Below, piece after piece: positions 13,806-23,311 of a stretch of DNA of 64,000 nt (positions within the stretch are counted from its first letter, which is position 1; the number at the start of each line of letters is the position of its first letter). The translations under genes were made by a program, and so were the position numbers. The notes beneath the pieces were generated by a model. That model searched no databases and was not told the DNA's origin. It was given only the letters and a program-made list of their open reading frames with translations. Source of the stretch: Streptomyces sp. NBC_00525 (GTDB taxonomy: Bacteria; Actinomycetota; Actinomycetes; Streptomycetales; Streptomycetaceae); the NCBI RefSeq assembly GCF_036346595.1, contig NZ_CP107834.1, forward strand, positions 4,836,001 through 4,900,000. The letters run 5' to 3'.

Positions 13806-15860
13806 TCAGAAGGTCAGCTTGAAGCCGTTGATGGTGCCGCCGTAGTAGTAGTAGATGTCCTGGACGCGGAGCTTCCAGGTGCCGTTGGCGTTCTCCGAGG
13901 ACGCGTTGACGGTGTACGTCGTCTTCACGTCGCTCGCCGAGTCGTAGTACGAGGCGTTCTTCAGCCGGTAGGCGGTGCCGTCCGGGGCGATGAGGTCGAT
14001 GACCAGGTCACCGCGCCAGCTGTGGGTGATGTCCACGCCGACCTTGAGGGCGCTGGGCGCCTTGCCGGAGCGGCCGGTGACAGTGATCGCGCTGGTGACC
14101 GCGGAGCCCGCGTCCGGGATGGTGACCGGGGTGTTGTTCTGGAAGACGGTGCCGTCTCCGTCGCCGTCACCGGGGTCGGGGTCGCCGCCGGGGCGGGAGC
14201 CGACGTTGATGGCGGCCCAGGCGTCGGCCACCGACTTGTACTCGGCGCTGGTCGTGCCGTACAGCTCACCGGCCACCGCGAGCGTGCCGGTGCGGGCACT
14301 GGCGTAGTTGGTGGTGGAGGTGAACTTCGTGGTGAGCGCCTTGAACCAGATCTGCTCGGCCTTGGCGCGGCCGATGCCGGTCACCGGCAGGCCGTCCGAG
14401 GTCGGGGAGTCGTAGTTGACGCCGTTGATGGTCTTCGCGCCGCTGCCCTCGGACAGCAGGTAGAAGAAGTGGTTGGCCGGGCCCGACGAGTAGTGCACGT
14501 CGATGTTACCGATGCCCGAGTACCAGGAGTCCTTGGACATCCCGTCGCGGCTCGGCTTGTCCTGGTAGCGCAGCGGGGTGCCGTCGCCGTTGATGTCGAT
14601 CTTCTCACCGATGAGGTAGTCGCCCTTGTCGGTGGAGTTGTTGGCGTAGAACTCGACGGCGGTGGCGAAGATGTCGCTGGTCGCCTCGTTGAGGCCGCCG
14701 GACTCGCCGCTGTAGATCAGGCCGGCGGTGTTGGAGGTGACGCCGTGGCTCATCTCGTGGGCGGCCACGTCCAGCGAGGTCAGCGGGTTGGAGTTGCCGC
14801 TGCCGTCGCCGTACGTCATGCAGAAGCAGCTGTCGTCCCAGAAGGCGTTGACGTAGTTGTTGCCGTAGTGGACGCGGGAGTACGCGCCGACGCCGTCGCC
14901 CCGGATACCGCTGCGGCCGTGGACTTCCTTGTAGTAGTCCCAGGTCTCGGCCGCGCCGTAGTGGGCGTCGGCCGCGGCGGTCTCGGCGTTCGAGGGGCTG
15001 CCGTTGCCCCAGACGTCGTCGGAGCCGGAGAAGAGGGTGCCCTTGCCGGACGTACCGTGGTTCAGGTTGTACGTCTTGTGGCTGCCGCGGGCGGTGTCGG
15101 TCAGGTTGTACGAGCCGGAGGACCCGGAGGTGCCCAGGGTGACCTGGCCGCTGTACTCGGTGTTGCCGACGCCGTTCTCGATCGCCTGCCACTCGAAGAG
15201 CTTGGCTCCGCTGGAGGCGTCGGTGATGACGTGCAGCGCGTTCGGGGTGCCGTCCTCCTGGAGGCCGCCGACGACGGTCTCGTAGGCGAGCTGCGGGGTG
15301 CCCGAGGCCATCCAGACGACCTTGCGGGGGGCCCGGTCGGCCTCGGCCTTGTCCGAGCCGGCCGCCTTGGCCGCGCCGAGCGCCTGCTTGGTGGCGGTCG
15401 CCGGGGCGATGTCCGCGACCGTGTCGACGGCCTTCAGCTGGGCGGCGGTGGCCTTGGACGCCTTGACGACGCTCTTGGTGGCGCCGGCCTTGGACTCCTG
15501 GACGACCAGGTCGCCGCCGAGGACGGGCAGGCCGTCGAAGGTGCGCTCGTAACGCGTGTGGGTGGTGCCGTCGCGGTCCTGGACGACATCGCGGACGACG
15601 AGCTTCTCCTTGGCGCCGAGGCCGAGCTCCTTGGCCGTGGCGGCCCGGCTCGCGTTGGCCTCGCGGATCAGCTCGGCGCGCTGGGAGGGCGAGAGCTGCT
15701 TGGGCAGGGCGCCGGGGTTGGCCTCGGAGGCGGTGGCGGTCTTGCCGTTTCCGTTGTCCGGGGCGGCCGTGGCCGATCCGGTCTGGACGCCGACGAGGAG
15801 GGCTGCGGCGGCTATGAGAGCGCCGGTCGCGGTGGCACGACGGCTGTGCGTGGATCTCAC
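13806..15860 (-). CDS. Secreted thermolysin-type (M4) metalloprotease with C-terminal P domain
   Basis: Extracellular neutral zinc protease, 684 residues. GTG at 15860 was chosen because AGAAGGAG lies just upstream and a signal peptide follows directly (hydrophobic core about residues 10-27, Ala-x-Ala near 33). Then come the FTP/PepSY pro-region, the catalytic domain with zinc motif HEMSH (about 368-372) and third ligand Glu in GGLNEATSD (about 390), and the M4 C-terminal helical half. A linker rich in Gly/Asp leads to a P/Homo B domain (about 570-684), as in proprotein convertases. The pro-region would be self-cleaved after export. It has its own promoter and terminators on both sides. Confidence 0.93.
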   Translation of the reverse strand: MRSTHSRRATATGALIAAAALLVGVQTGSATAAPDNGNGKTATASEANPGALPKQLSPSQRAELIREANASRAATAKELGLGAKEKLVVRDVVQDRDGTTHTRYERTFDGLPVLGGDLVVQESKAGATKSVVKASKATAAQLKAVDTVADIAPATATKQALGAAKAAGSDKAEADRAPRKVVWMASGTPQLAYETVVGGLQEDGTPNALHVITDASSGAKLFEWQAIENGVGNTEYSGQVTLGTSGSSGSYNLTDTARGSHKTYNLNHGTSGKGTLFSGSDDVWGNGSPSNAETAAADAHYGAAETWDYYKEVHGRSGIRGDGVGAYSRVHYGNNYVNAFWDDSCFCMTYGDGSGNSNPLTSLDVAAHEMSHGVTSNTAGLIYSGESGGLNEATSDIFATAVEFYANNSTDKGDYLIGEKIDINGDGTPLRYQDKPSRDGMSKDSWYSGIGNIDVHYSSGPANHFFYLLSEGSGAKTINGVNYDSPTSDGLPVTGIGRAKAEQIWFKALTTKFTSTTNYASARTGTLAVAGELYGTTSAEYKSVADAWAAINVGSRPGGDPDPGDGDGDGTVFQNNTPVTIPDAGSAVTSAITVTGRSGKAPSALKVGVDITHSWRGDLVIDLIAPDGTAYRLKNASYYDSASDVKTTYTVNASSENANGTWKLRVQDIYYYYGGTINGFKLTF

Positions 15861-16200
15861 GCGGACTCCTTCTGCGAGGGGGGTACCGGCGGCTGGGTGA
15901 GCCGGCCGGTCAAGCAAGCAGTGCGCGGAACGGGGTGAAGAGTGTCAGGAGTCGGCCACTTCTGTCAGGACCGCGTCAACAACTTGGCCGGAACTAGTTC
16001 GTTGCCGGACCATGTGTGTTCGTTAAGCGGACGTTTCCGGGATCTTCACCCGAGGGCGCCGCGAGGCCTCCCTCGGGCCCCGTGCCCCCAGGGGCCTGGG
16101 GCCGCCCGGAGTGACGGGCCCCGCTACGCGGTGCGAAGGGAATGTGAACAACCGGAAAGTTCCCACCTGTCGAGACGGGAGGCGGGTGTGGCGCAATCTC
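15861..16200 (-). promoter_or_regulatory. Protease upstream region with a perfect palindrome
   Basis: This stretch of 340 bp holds no convincing gene. On the protease strand it contains the 10-bp palindrome GAACTAGTTC (15991-16000), about 130 nt before the start, and TTGACG further downstream, a possible -35 without a clear -10. The palindrome is a reasonable operator candidate for control of the protease. Confidence 0.35.
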
Positions 16201-16239
16201 GCCCATCCGTTCGATGATCAAACGACCGAACGGACGGGC
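16201..16239 (-). terminator. Terminator of the ABC exporter pair
   Basis: Arms 16201-16213 and 16227-16239 pair over 13 positions with one mismatch around a 13-nt loop. It lies 14 bp after the stop of the ABC gene on the minus strand. Confidence 0.7.
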
Positions 16240-16252
16240 GGGAGTCGCGGTG

Positions 16253-18166
16253 TCAGGCCAGGCTCTCGCGCCAGGCGCGGTGCAGTCCGGCGAACCGGCC
16301 CGTGCCCGCGATGAGTTCGTCCGGCGCACCGTCCTCCACGATCCGCCCCCGCTCCATCACGAGCACCCGGTCCGCCACCTCCACGGTCGAAAGCCGGTGC
16401 GCGATCACCACGGCGGTGCGGCCGCGCAGCACGGTGTCCATGGCCTGCTGCACCGCGCGCTCGCCGGGGATGTCCAGCGAACTGGTCGCCTCGTCGAGGA
16501 TCAGCACCGCCGGGTCGGCGAGCAGCGCGCGGGCGAAGGCCACCAGCTGGCGCTGCCCGGCCGAGATCCGGCCGCCCCGCTTGCGCACATCGGTGTCGTA
16601 GCCGTCCGGCAGTCCGGTGATGAAGCCATGGGCGCCGATCGCCTCGGCGGCCCGCTCGATCTCCTCGCGGCTCGCCTCCGGCCGGCCGATCGCGATGTTG
16701 TCCGCGACCGTCCCGGAGAACAGGAACGCCTCCTGGGTCACCATCACCACGCCGCGCCGCAGCTCCGGCGTGGCCAGGTCCCGCAGATCGGTGCCGTCCA
16801 GCAGGACCCGGCCCCCGGACGGGTCGTAGAACCGGGCCAGCAGCTTGGCGAGCGTGGACTTGCCGGCGCCCGTGGAGCCGACCACCGCGACCGTCTGCCC
16901 CGCCGGGATCGTCAGGTCGAAGCGCGGCAGCACCTCGCCGCCCGTCCGGTAGCCGAAGCTCACCCCGTCGAACACCACCTCGCGGCCCGGCAGCGAGCCC
17001 GGACGGGCCGGCAGCGCGCACGGTTCGACGGCCTCCGGAACCGTCGGCGTCTGGGCCAGCAGCCCGGCGATCTTCGCCATCGACGCGGCGGCGGACTCGA
17101 AGGAGTTCAGGAACATGCTGAGCCGGTCGATCGGGTCGTACAGCCGCCGCAGATACAGCACCACCGCGGCCAGCACCCCGAGCGCCAGGTCCCCGGCGGC
17201 CACCCGGTACGCGCCCCAGAGCACGATCCCGGCCACCGCCGTGTTGGCGACCAGCCGCGAGCCGACGACGTACCGCGCGTTCTCCAGCATCGCGTCGCCG
17301 TTGGTCCCCCGGTGACGCGCGTTCAGCTCCGCGAACGCCGCGTCGTTGACCGGCTCCCGGCGGAACGCCTGGACGGGCCGGATGCCGTTCATGGTCTCCG
17401 CGAACTTCACGATCACCGAGGCGATCGCCGACGAGCGCGCGGAGAAGATCACCGAGGAGCGCCTGCGGTACTGCCGCACCAGCAGATACAGCGGAAGGAA
17501 GGACAGTACGGCCGCCGCGCCCGTCGCCAGGTCCAGCCAGAGCAGCACCACGGCGATCGAGAGGAACGACAGGAAGACGTGGATCAGCTCCTGGAGCCCC
17601 TCCTCCAGCAGCTCCCGCAGCGCCTCCAGGTCCGAGGTGGACCGCGAGATCAGCCGGCCCGAGGTGTACCGCTCGTGGAAGTCCACGCTCAGCGCCTGCG
17701 CGTGCCGGAAGATCCGGCCGCGCAGATCGAGCAGGACGTCCTGGCTGATCCGCGCCGACACCTGGATGAACGCGTACTGGAGGACGCCCGCGCCGACCGA
17801 GCAGAGCGCGTAGCCCAGCGCCACCGCGATCAGCGGCCCGTAGTCGTGGTCCCGGAAGGCCGGCACCCCGCTGTCGATGGCGTACGCCACCAGCAGCGGG
17901 CCCGCCTGCACCGCCGCCTGCTGCAACAGGATGTACAGGGCGGCGACCACCACCCGCCCGCGCGACGGGCGCAGCAGTGAGGCGAGCAGCTGCCGGGTGG
18001 CGCCGCGCGGGGACGGCAGGTCGTCCCGGTCGAAGGGATCACCGGGAGCCTCGGTCCGGTCGTCCGCCTCCGCCTCCGGCGCCGTGCTCTCCGGGGCCGT
18101 TTCCTCCCGTGCCGGGTCCTTCTCGTCGCCCGGTTCGGCGGGGCGGCCGGTCGTGGTGCTCGTCAT
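16253..18166 (-). CDS. ABC exporter half-transporter, canonical ATPase site
   Basis: Type IV ABC exporter subunit of 637 residues: an acidic low-complexity N-terminal tail (about 60 residues), six membrane helices (about 70-350), then an ATPase domain. Walker A VGSTGAGKST is near 434, the signature ISAGQRQL near 537, Walker B ending LILDEATSSLD near 554 with the catalytic Glu present, and the H-loop IAHRLSTVE near 589. ATG at 18166 overlaps the upstream ABC gene by 4 bp. The two most likely form a heterodimer. The substrate (lipid, peptide or drug) cannot be told from sequence. Confidence 0.92.
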   Translation of the reverse strand: MTSTTTGRPAEPGDEKDPAREETAPESTAPEAEADDRTEAPGDPFDRDDLPSPRGATRQLLASLLRPSRGRVVVAALYILLQQAAVQAGPLLVAYAIDSGVPAFRDHDYGPLIAVALGYALCSVGAGVLQYAFIQVSARISQDVLLDLRGRIFRHAQALSVDFHERYTSGRLISRSTSDLEALRELLEEGLQELIHVFLSFLSIAVVLLWLDLATGAAAVLSFLPLYLLVRQYRRRSSVIFSARSSAIASVIVKFAETMNGIRPVQAFRREPVNDAAFAELNARHRGTNGDAMLENARYVVGSRLVANTAVAGIVLWGAYRVAAGDLALGVLAAVVLYLRRLYDPIDRLSMFLNSFESAAASMAKIAGLLAQTPTVPEAVEPCALPARPGSLPGREVVFDGVSFGYRTGGEVLPRFDLTIPAGQTVAVVGSTGAGKSTLAKLLARFYDPSGGRVLLDGTDLRDLATPELRRGVVMVTQEAFLFSGTVADNIAIGRPEASREEIERAAEAIGAHGFITGLPDGYDTDVRKRGGRISAGQRQLVAFARALLADPAVLILDEATSSLDIPGERAVQQAMDTVLRGRTAVVIAHRLSTVEVADRVLVMERGRIVEDGAPDELIAGTGRFAGLHRAWRESLA

Positions 18167-20058
18167 CGGGTGCTGCCCTCCTCGGCAGGGGCCTTCGCGC
18201 CCAAGTCCTCGTTCTCAATGGGGCCGGAGCCGGGGCCGGAGCCCGCCCCGCCGGTCTCCCGCGTACCGGTCTCCCGCTCCTCGGCGGCATGCTCCGCGCC
18301 GGACATCAGCCACGCGTACTCCGCGCTGGTCCGCAGCAGCTCCTGATGGGTGCCGACCGCCGCGATCCGGCCCTCCGACAGCAGCGCCACCCGGTCCGCG
18401 AGCATCACGGTGGACGGCCGGTGCGCGACCACCACCGCGGTCGTCTCCGCGAGCACCTGGCGCAGCGCCGCCTCCACCAGGGCCTCCGTGTGCACGTCGA
18501 GCGCCGAGAGCGGGTCGTCCAGCACCAGGAAGCGCGGCCGGCCCACCACGGCCCTGGCCAGGGCGAGGCGCTGGCGCTGGCCGCCGGACAGGCTCAGCCC
18601 CTGCTCGCCGACCTCCGTGTCCACCCCGTGCGGCAACGCGTCGACGAACCCGGCCTGGGCGACGCCGAGCGCGCGCCGCAACTCCTCGTCGCCGCCGTCC
18701 GCCGCGCCCATCAGCACGTTCTCGCCGACCGATGCGGAGAACAGCGTCGGCTCCTCGAACGCCACCGACACCAGCTCCCGCAGCCGGGTGCGCGGCATCG
18801 CGGTGATGTCCTCGCCGTCCAGCGTGATCCGCCCGGCGGTCGCCTCGTACAGCCGGGGCACCAGCGCGGTGAGCGTGGTCTTCCCGGAGCCCGTCGCGCC
18901 GACCAGGGCCATCGTCTCGCCCGGCCGGATACGCAGATCGATCCCGGCCAGCACCGGCGGCGAGCCCTCCTCCGCGTCCGGGTAACGGAACTCGACGCCC
19001 TCGAAGACCATGCCGCCCGGCTCCCGGTCCGGGTCGCCGGACCGGGCCGGGAGCGCGGCGTCCGCCTCCTCGGCGACGTCCATCACCTCGAAGAACCGCT
19101 CCGTCGCGGTCGCCGCCTCCTGACTCATCGCCAGCAGGAAGCCGATCGACTCGACGGGCCAGCGCAGCGCGAGCGCCGTGGAGAGGAACGCCACCAGGGT
19201 GCCCGCCGACAGGCCGCCGTCCGCGACCTGGATCGTGCCGAACACCAGCGCCGCCCCGATGGCGAGTTCGGGCAGCGTGGTGATCAGGGTCCAGATCCAG
19301 GCGAGCAGCCGCGCCTTGTTCAGCTCCGTGGTGCGCAGCCCCCGGGCGAGGACCCGGAAGGCGTCCGCCTGGCTGCGGTGCCGGCCGAACCCCTTGATGA
19401 TGCGGATGCCGAGCACGCTCTCCTCGACGACCGTGGTCAGATCGCCGACCTGGTCCTGGGCCCGCCGCGCCACCTTCGCGTACTTCGCCTCGAAGACCGA
19501 GCAGACGATGACCAGCGGCACGACCGGGGCCAGCAGCACCAGTCCCAGCGTCCACTCCTGGAACATCAGGACCACGAACCCGACCAGGATCGTGGTCGCG
19601 TTGACCAGCAGGAAGGTCAGCGGAAAGGCCAGGAACATGCGCAGCAGCGACAGGTCCGCGGTCCCGCGCGACAGCAGCTGCCCGGACGGCCAGCGGTCGT
19701 GGAAGGCCACCGGGAGCCGTTGCAGATGACGGTAGAGGTCCGCCCGCATCGTCGCCTCGACCCCGGCCAGCGGACGCGCCACCAGCCATCGCCGCACCCC
19801 GAACAGCACCGCCTCGACGAGGCCCAGGAGCAGCAGGACCAGCGCGCCCAGCCAGACCCCGTCCGGGTCGCGGCCGGCGACCGGGCCGTCGACGATCCAC
19901 TTCAGGACGAGCGGGATCACCAGACTCAGGCAGGAGGCGACGACCGCCACCAGGGCGGCGCCGAAGAGCCGGCCGCGTACGGGCCGCACATACGGCCACA
20001 GCCGCAGCAGGGAACGTACGGCCGAACGGTCCTTGGGGTCTACATGTTCCTGGCGCAT
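18163..20058 (-). CDS. ABC exporter half-transporter, degenerate ATPase site
   Basis: Partner of the downstream ABC gene, 631 residues: six membrane helices, then the ATPase domain with Walker A VGATGSGKTT (about 388) and signature LSLSGGQRQR. Walker B reads FLVLDDPLSALD, so Asp replaces the usual catalytic Glu. This is the hallmark of the inactive-site subunit in heterodimeric exporters. I chose ATG at 20058 rather than a start 25 codons upstream: no ribosome site precedes either, but TAGGCT lies 7 nt before 20058, which suits a leaderless mRNA. The C-terminal 50 residues are Gly/Glu-rich. Confidence 0.9.
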   Translation of the reverse strand: MRQEHVDPKDRSAVRSLLRLWPYVRPVRGRLFGAALVAVVASCLSLVIPLVLKWIVDGPVAGRDPDGVWLGALVLLLLGLVEAVLFGVRRWLVARPLAGVEATMRADLYRHLQRLPVAFHDRWPSGQLLSRGTADLSLLRMFLAFPLTFLLVNATTILVGFVVLMFQEWTLGLVLLAPVVPLVIVCSVFEAKYAKVARRAQDQVGDLTTVVEESVLGIRIIKGFGRHRSQADAFRVLARGLRTTELNKARLLAWIWTLITTLPELAIGAALVFGTIQVADGGLSAGTLVAFLSTALALRWPVESIGFLLAMSQEAATATERFFEVMDVAEEADAALPARSGDPDREPGGMVFEGVEFRYPDAEEGSPPVLAGIDLRIRPGETMALVGATGSGKTTLTALVPRLYEATAGRITLDGEDITAMPRTRLRELVSVAFEEPTLFSASVGENVLMGAADGGDEELRRALGVAQAGFVDALPHGVDTEVGEQGLSLSGGQRQRLALARAVVGRPRFLVLDDPLSALDVHTEALVEAALRQVLAETTAVVVAHRPSTVMLADRVALLSEGRIAAVGTHQELLRTSAEYAWLMSGAEHAAEERETGTRETGGAGSGPGSGPIENEDLGAKAPAEEGSTR

Positions 20059-20065
20059 CAGGAGG

Positions 20066-20071
20066 AGCCTA
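20066..20071 (-). promoter_or_regulatory. Candidate leaderless -10 for ABC exporter operon
   Basis: TAGGCT on the minus strand ends 7 nt before the ATG at 20058, so transcription would begin at or next to the start codon. No good -35 is seen. Confidence 0.4.
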
Positions 20072-20235
20072 CGGTCCGTCCGGATATCGGTCCTGTGGTT
20101 TTGTGCCACCGGTCCCCTCCCGCTTGCCGCCACCCCGGCGCGCGGGGTCGTAGGGCGGCATCAGCCGATCGGTGGATGCCGGTTCGAGCGTGATGGCCGA
20201 TACCCCGGCCGGCCGGCCGCGCCGACACTCGTGCC

Positions 20236-21165
20236 ATGGCAATCATCGAAGCGAACGGGGTGCACAAGGCGTACGCCGGCCGCCCCGTGGTCGACGGGAT
20301 CGGCTTCTCCGTCGAGGAGGGGGAGATCTTCGGGATTCTCGGCCCCAACGGCGCGGGCAAGACCACCACCGTGGAATGCGTCGCGGGGCTGCGGGCCCCC
20401 GACGCCGGAACCGTCCGGGTCGCCGGACTCGACCCGGTCGCCGACCGCGACCGGGTGACCGGGCTGCTGGGCGCCCAGCTCCAGGAGAGCGAACTCCAGC
20501 CCAAGATCACCGTGCGCGAGGCCCTCGACCTGTACAGCGCCTTCTACCCGGACCCCGCCGACTGGCGCCCGCTCGCCGAACGGCTCGGCCTGAACGGCAA
20601 GCTGGACACCCGCTTCCAGCGGCTCTCCGGCGGCCAGAAGCAGCGGCTGTCCATCGCGCTCGCCCTCGTCGGCCGGCCCCGCGTCGTCATCCTGGACGAG
20701 CTGACCACCGGCCTGGACCCGCGTGCCCGGCGCGACACCTGGCAGCTGATCGAGGACGTGCGCGACGGCGGCGTCACCGTCGTGCTCGTCACCCACTTCA
20801 TGGAGGAGGCCCAGCGCCTCTGCGACCGGATCGCCGTCATCGACCGGGGGCGTCTCGTCGCGCTCGACACCCCGGCCGGGCTCGTCGCCGGAGCCGACGG
20901 GTCCACGGTCATCTCGTTCACGCCGTCCGAACCCCTGCCCGAGGCCGAACTCGCCGCACTGCCCGGCGCGGTCTCCCGCGAGACACGGGACGGCCGGGTC
21001 CTCGTCAACGGCACCGACGAGACCGTCAACGCCGTCATCTCGCTGCTGGCCCGGCGCGGCGTCACCGCCCACCGCCTCCGCGTCTCCGAGGCCACCCTCG
21101 ACGACGCCTTCCTCGACCTCACCGGCCCCGAGGACGGGCCCGGACTCACAGAACGGGCATCCTGA
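20236..21165 (+). CDS. DrrA-type ABC transporter ATP-binding protein
   Basis: ATPase of an ABC-2 efflux system, 309 residues. Walker A GPNGAGKTTT is near residues 36-45, signature LSGGQKQRLS near 133, Walker B VVILDELTTGLDP near 153, and H-loop VTHFMEEA near 185. A C-terminal extension of about 90 residues is typical of the DrrA/CcmA-like group. No ribosome site precedes ATG 20236, but GACACT ends 6 nt before it, fitting a leaderless mRNA. The permease gene begins 1 bp after the stop. It is divergent from the exporter pair, with only about 180 bp between starts. Linked two-component genes follow. Confidence 0.9.
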   Translation: MAIIEANGVHKAYAGRPVVDGIGFSVEEGEIFGILGPNGAGKTTTVECVAGLRAPDAGTVRVAGLDPVADRDRVTGLLGAQLQESELQPKITVREALDLYSAFYPDPADWRPLAERLGLNGKLDTRFQRLSGGQKQRLSIALALVGRPRVVILDELTTGLDPRARRDTWQLIEDVRDGGVTVVLVTHFMEEAQRLCDRIAVIDRGRLVALDTPAGLVAGADGSTVISFTPSEPLPEAELAALPGAVSRETRDGRVLVNGTDETVNAVISLLARRGVTAHRLRVSEATLDDAFLDLTGPEDGPGLTERAS

Positions 21166-21166
21166 G

Positions 21167-21976
21167 ATGGCCACAGCACCCACCACACCCACAGCACCCA
21201 CCACCCCCGCCGGGCCCCGGACCGCAGGCGCCGGGTCCCGCGCGTACCTCGCCGTCATCAAGGCGGAGTACCGGCTCTTCCTGCGCGAACCCGGCAACCT
21301 GTTCTGGATCGTCGTCTTCCCGACCGTGCTCCTGGTGATCCTGGGCTTCGTCCCCTCCTTCCGGGAGCACGACGACGGGCTCGGCGGACGGCGGGTCATC
21401 GATCTGTACGTCCCGGTCTCGGTGCTGCTCGCCCTGATCATGGCCGGGCTCCAGGCGATGCCACCGGTCCTGACCGGCTACCGCGAACGCGGCATCCTGC
21501 GCCGCATGTCCACCACTCCGGTACCGCCCGCCGCCCTGCTGGGCGCGCAGATGGTGCTGCACGGCGCCGCCGCGCTCGTCTCCGCGCTGCTGGTCGTCGC
21601 GGTCGGCCGGACCGCCTACGGAGTGCGCCTGCCGGGACAGCCGACCGGCTATCTGCTCGCACTGCTGCTCGCGGTCGCCTGCGTCCTCGCCATCGGCTCG
21701 CTGATCTGCGCCGTCTCCCGGACGACCCGGATATCCGCGACCGTCGGCTCGGTCGTCTACTTCGCGATGATGTTCACCGCAGGCGTCTGGGTGCCGGTCC
21801 AGGCCATGCCCGAGGCGCTCCGCCGCGTCGTCCAGGCCACCCCCTTCGGCGCCGCGTCGCAGGCCCTGGACCAGGCCGCCCGGGGCGGCTGGCCGGACTG
21901 GGCCCACCTGGGCGCGGTCGCCGCCTGGACGCTCGCCGCCGGCTGGGTCGCGGTCCGCCGCTTCAGGTGGCAGTAG
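21167..21976 (+). CDS. ABC-2 type permease (DrrB-like)
   Basis: Membrane partner of the upstream ATPase; 269 residues with an Ala/Thr/Pro-rich N-terminal tail of about 25 residues and six predicted membrane segments. The ABC-2 feature RERGILRRMSTTPVPP follows the second segment (about residues 105-120). The start is ATG 21167, one base after the preceding stop, so the two are co-translated. A multidrug or antibiotic efflux role is plausible but not shown. Confidence 0.88.
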   Translation: MATAPTTPTAPTTPAGPRTAGAGSRAYLAVIKAEYRLFLREPGNLFWIVVFPTVLLVILGFVPSFREHDDGLGGRRVIDLYVPVSVLLALIMAGLQAMPPVLTGYRERGILRRMSTTPVPPAALLGAQMVLHGAAALVSALLVVAVGRTAYGVRLPGQPTGYLLALLLAVACVLAIGSLICAVSRTTRISATVGSVVYFAMMFTAGVWVPVQAMPEALRRVVQATPFGAASQALDQAARGGWPDWAHLGAVAAWTLAAGWVAVRRFRWQ

Positions 21977-21999
21977 CAGGGGGGAGCGGGGGCGCGGGG

Positions 22000-22005
22000 G
22001 AGACT
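22000..22005 (+). promoter_or_regulatory. Candidate leaderless -10 for sensor kinase
   Basis: GAGACT ends 7 nt before the ATG at 22013, and no ribosome site is present. The first base departs from TANNNT, so this is weaker than others in the window. Confidence 0.3.
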
Positions 22006-22012
22006 GGACCGC

Positions 22013-23266
22013 ATGAGCGCACAGGTCACGACGGCCGAACAGTGGTGGGGCCGGTTCTTCCGGTACGGGCCGTACGGGCTGCTCGCCCTCGCCACCCTCG
22101 TCTCCGCGGTCTCTCGGCCGTTCCTGATGACCCCGACCGACGAACGCGTCGCCGCCGTGCTCCTGCCGGCGGCCCTGGCGCTCCAGCTGTGGTGGTCCCG
22201 CGCGGCCGCCGGGGCCTCACCGCGCACCGGCGCCGGCTACTTCACCGTCCGCACCCTGCTGGCTTTCGGGCTCACCTGGTGCAACCCCTTCTTCTCCATC
22301 TACGCGGTGCTCGGCTACTTCGACGCCGCGCGGGTGCTCCCGTGCCGCGGCGTCCGGCCCGGACTGCTCGCCGTCGCCGTCATCATGGCGGGTGCTCAGA
22401 GCGGCAGCCCCCTGCCGCCCGCCACCGCGCTGAACTGGGTCGTCTTCGGCGTCGTGCTGGCCGTCCACGTCACCCTCACCATGATCTTCGCCCAGATCGG
22501 CGATCGGGAGGCCGACCAGGAACGGGCCAGGACCGCCACCATCACCGCCCTGGAGACCGCCAACGCCCGCCTGGAACAGGCCCTCGTGGAGAACGCCGGG
22601 CTCCACGCCCAGCTCCTCGTCCAGGCCCGCGAGGCCGGTGTCGCCGACGAACGGCGCCGGCTGGCCGCCGAGATCCACGACACCATCGCCCAGGGCCTGA
22701 CCGGCATCATCGCCCAGCTCCAGGCCGCCACATCGACCGCCGACACCGACCCCGTACTCGCCCGCGAACACGTGGTGCGGGCCGCCGCGCTCGCCCGGCA
22801 CAGCCTCGGCGAGGCCCGCCGATCGGTGCACAACCTGCTCCCCGCCGCCCTGGAGGAGGACGACCTGCCCGGCGCACTCCGCAAGACGGTCACCACCTGG
22901 TCCCAACGGACCGGGGTCCGCGCCGACTTCACCGTCACCGGCACCGTCGCCCCGCTGCACGACGAGGTCGGCGCCACCCTGCTCCGGATCGCCGAGGAGG
23001 CCCTCGCCAACGCCGGCCGGCACGCGGTGGCCTCGCGAGCCGGGGTCACCCTGTCCTACATGGGCGACGAGATCACCCTCGACGTGCGCGACGACGGCCG
23101 CGGCTTCGACCCGGCCGCGCTGCCCCCGTACCGGGGCGCCGGCGGCTTCGGGCTCGGCGGCATGCGCTCGCGCGCCGAACGCATCGCGGGCACCGTCGAG
23201 GTGGAGACCGGGCCCGGTCTCGGTACGGCGGTCTGCGCCCGCGTCCCCATGGTGCCGCACGTCTGA
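22013..23266 (+). CDS. NarL-family sensor histidine kinase
   Basis: Membrane kinase of 417 residues with four or five N-terminal membrane helices (about 20-165), a coiled segment rich in Glu/Arg/Leu (about 165-215), and a HisKA_3 motif RRRLAAEIHDTIAQGL whose phosphorylated His is near 222. The ATPase region has EEALANAGRHA, DDGRGFDP and GGFGLGGMRSRAE. It lies 36 bp after the ABC permease and 45 bp before the response regulator gene. This ABC-plus-kinase-plus-regulator arrangement often responds to membrane-active compounds. Confidence 0.9.
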   Translation: MSAQVTTAEQWWGRFFRYGPYGLLALATLVSAVSRPFLMTPTDERVAAVLLPAALALQLWWSRAAAGASPRTGAGYFTVRTLLAFGLTWCNPFFSIYAVLGYFDAARVLPCRGVRPGLLAVAVIMAGAQSGSPLPPATALNWVVFGVVLAVHVTLTMIFAQIGDREADQERARTATITALETANARLEQALVENAGLHAQLLVQAREAGVADERRRLAAEIHDTIAQGLTGIIAQLQAATSTADTDPVLAREHVVRAAALARHSLGEARRSVHNLLPAALEEDDLPGALRKTVTTWSQRTGVRADFTVTGTVAPLHDEVGATLLRIAEEALANAGRHAVASRAGVTLSYMGDEITLDVRDDGRGFDPAALPPYRGAGGFGLGGMRSRAERIAGTVEVETGPGLGTAVCARVPMVPHV

Positions 23267-23298
23267 GAGGCCGTCGGGTGGCCCCGGCACCCGTCCCG

Positions 23299-23304
23299 TA
23301 CGGT
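23299..23304 (+). promoter_or_regulatory. Candidate leaderless -10 for response regulator
   Basis: TACGGT ends 7 nt before ATG 23312, with no ribosome site. The regulator may be transcribed separately from the kinase as well as with it. Confidence 0.4.
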
Positions 23305-23311
23305 TGGCCGT

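Noticed and set aside
20161-21441. Minus-strand open frame opposite the DrrA-like gene
   Set aside because: Antisense shadow; the plus strand carries clear Walker motifs.
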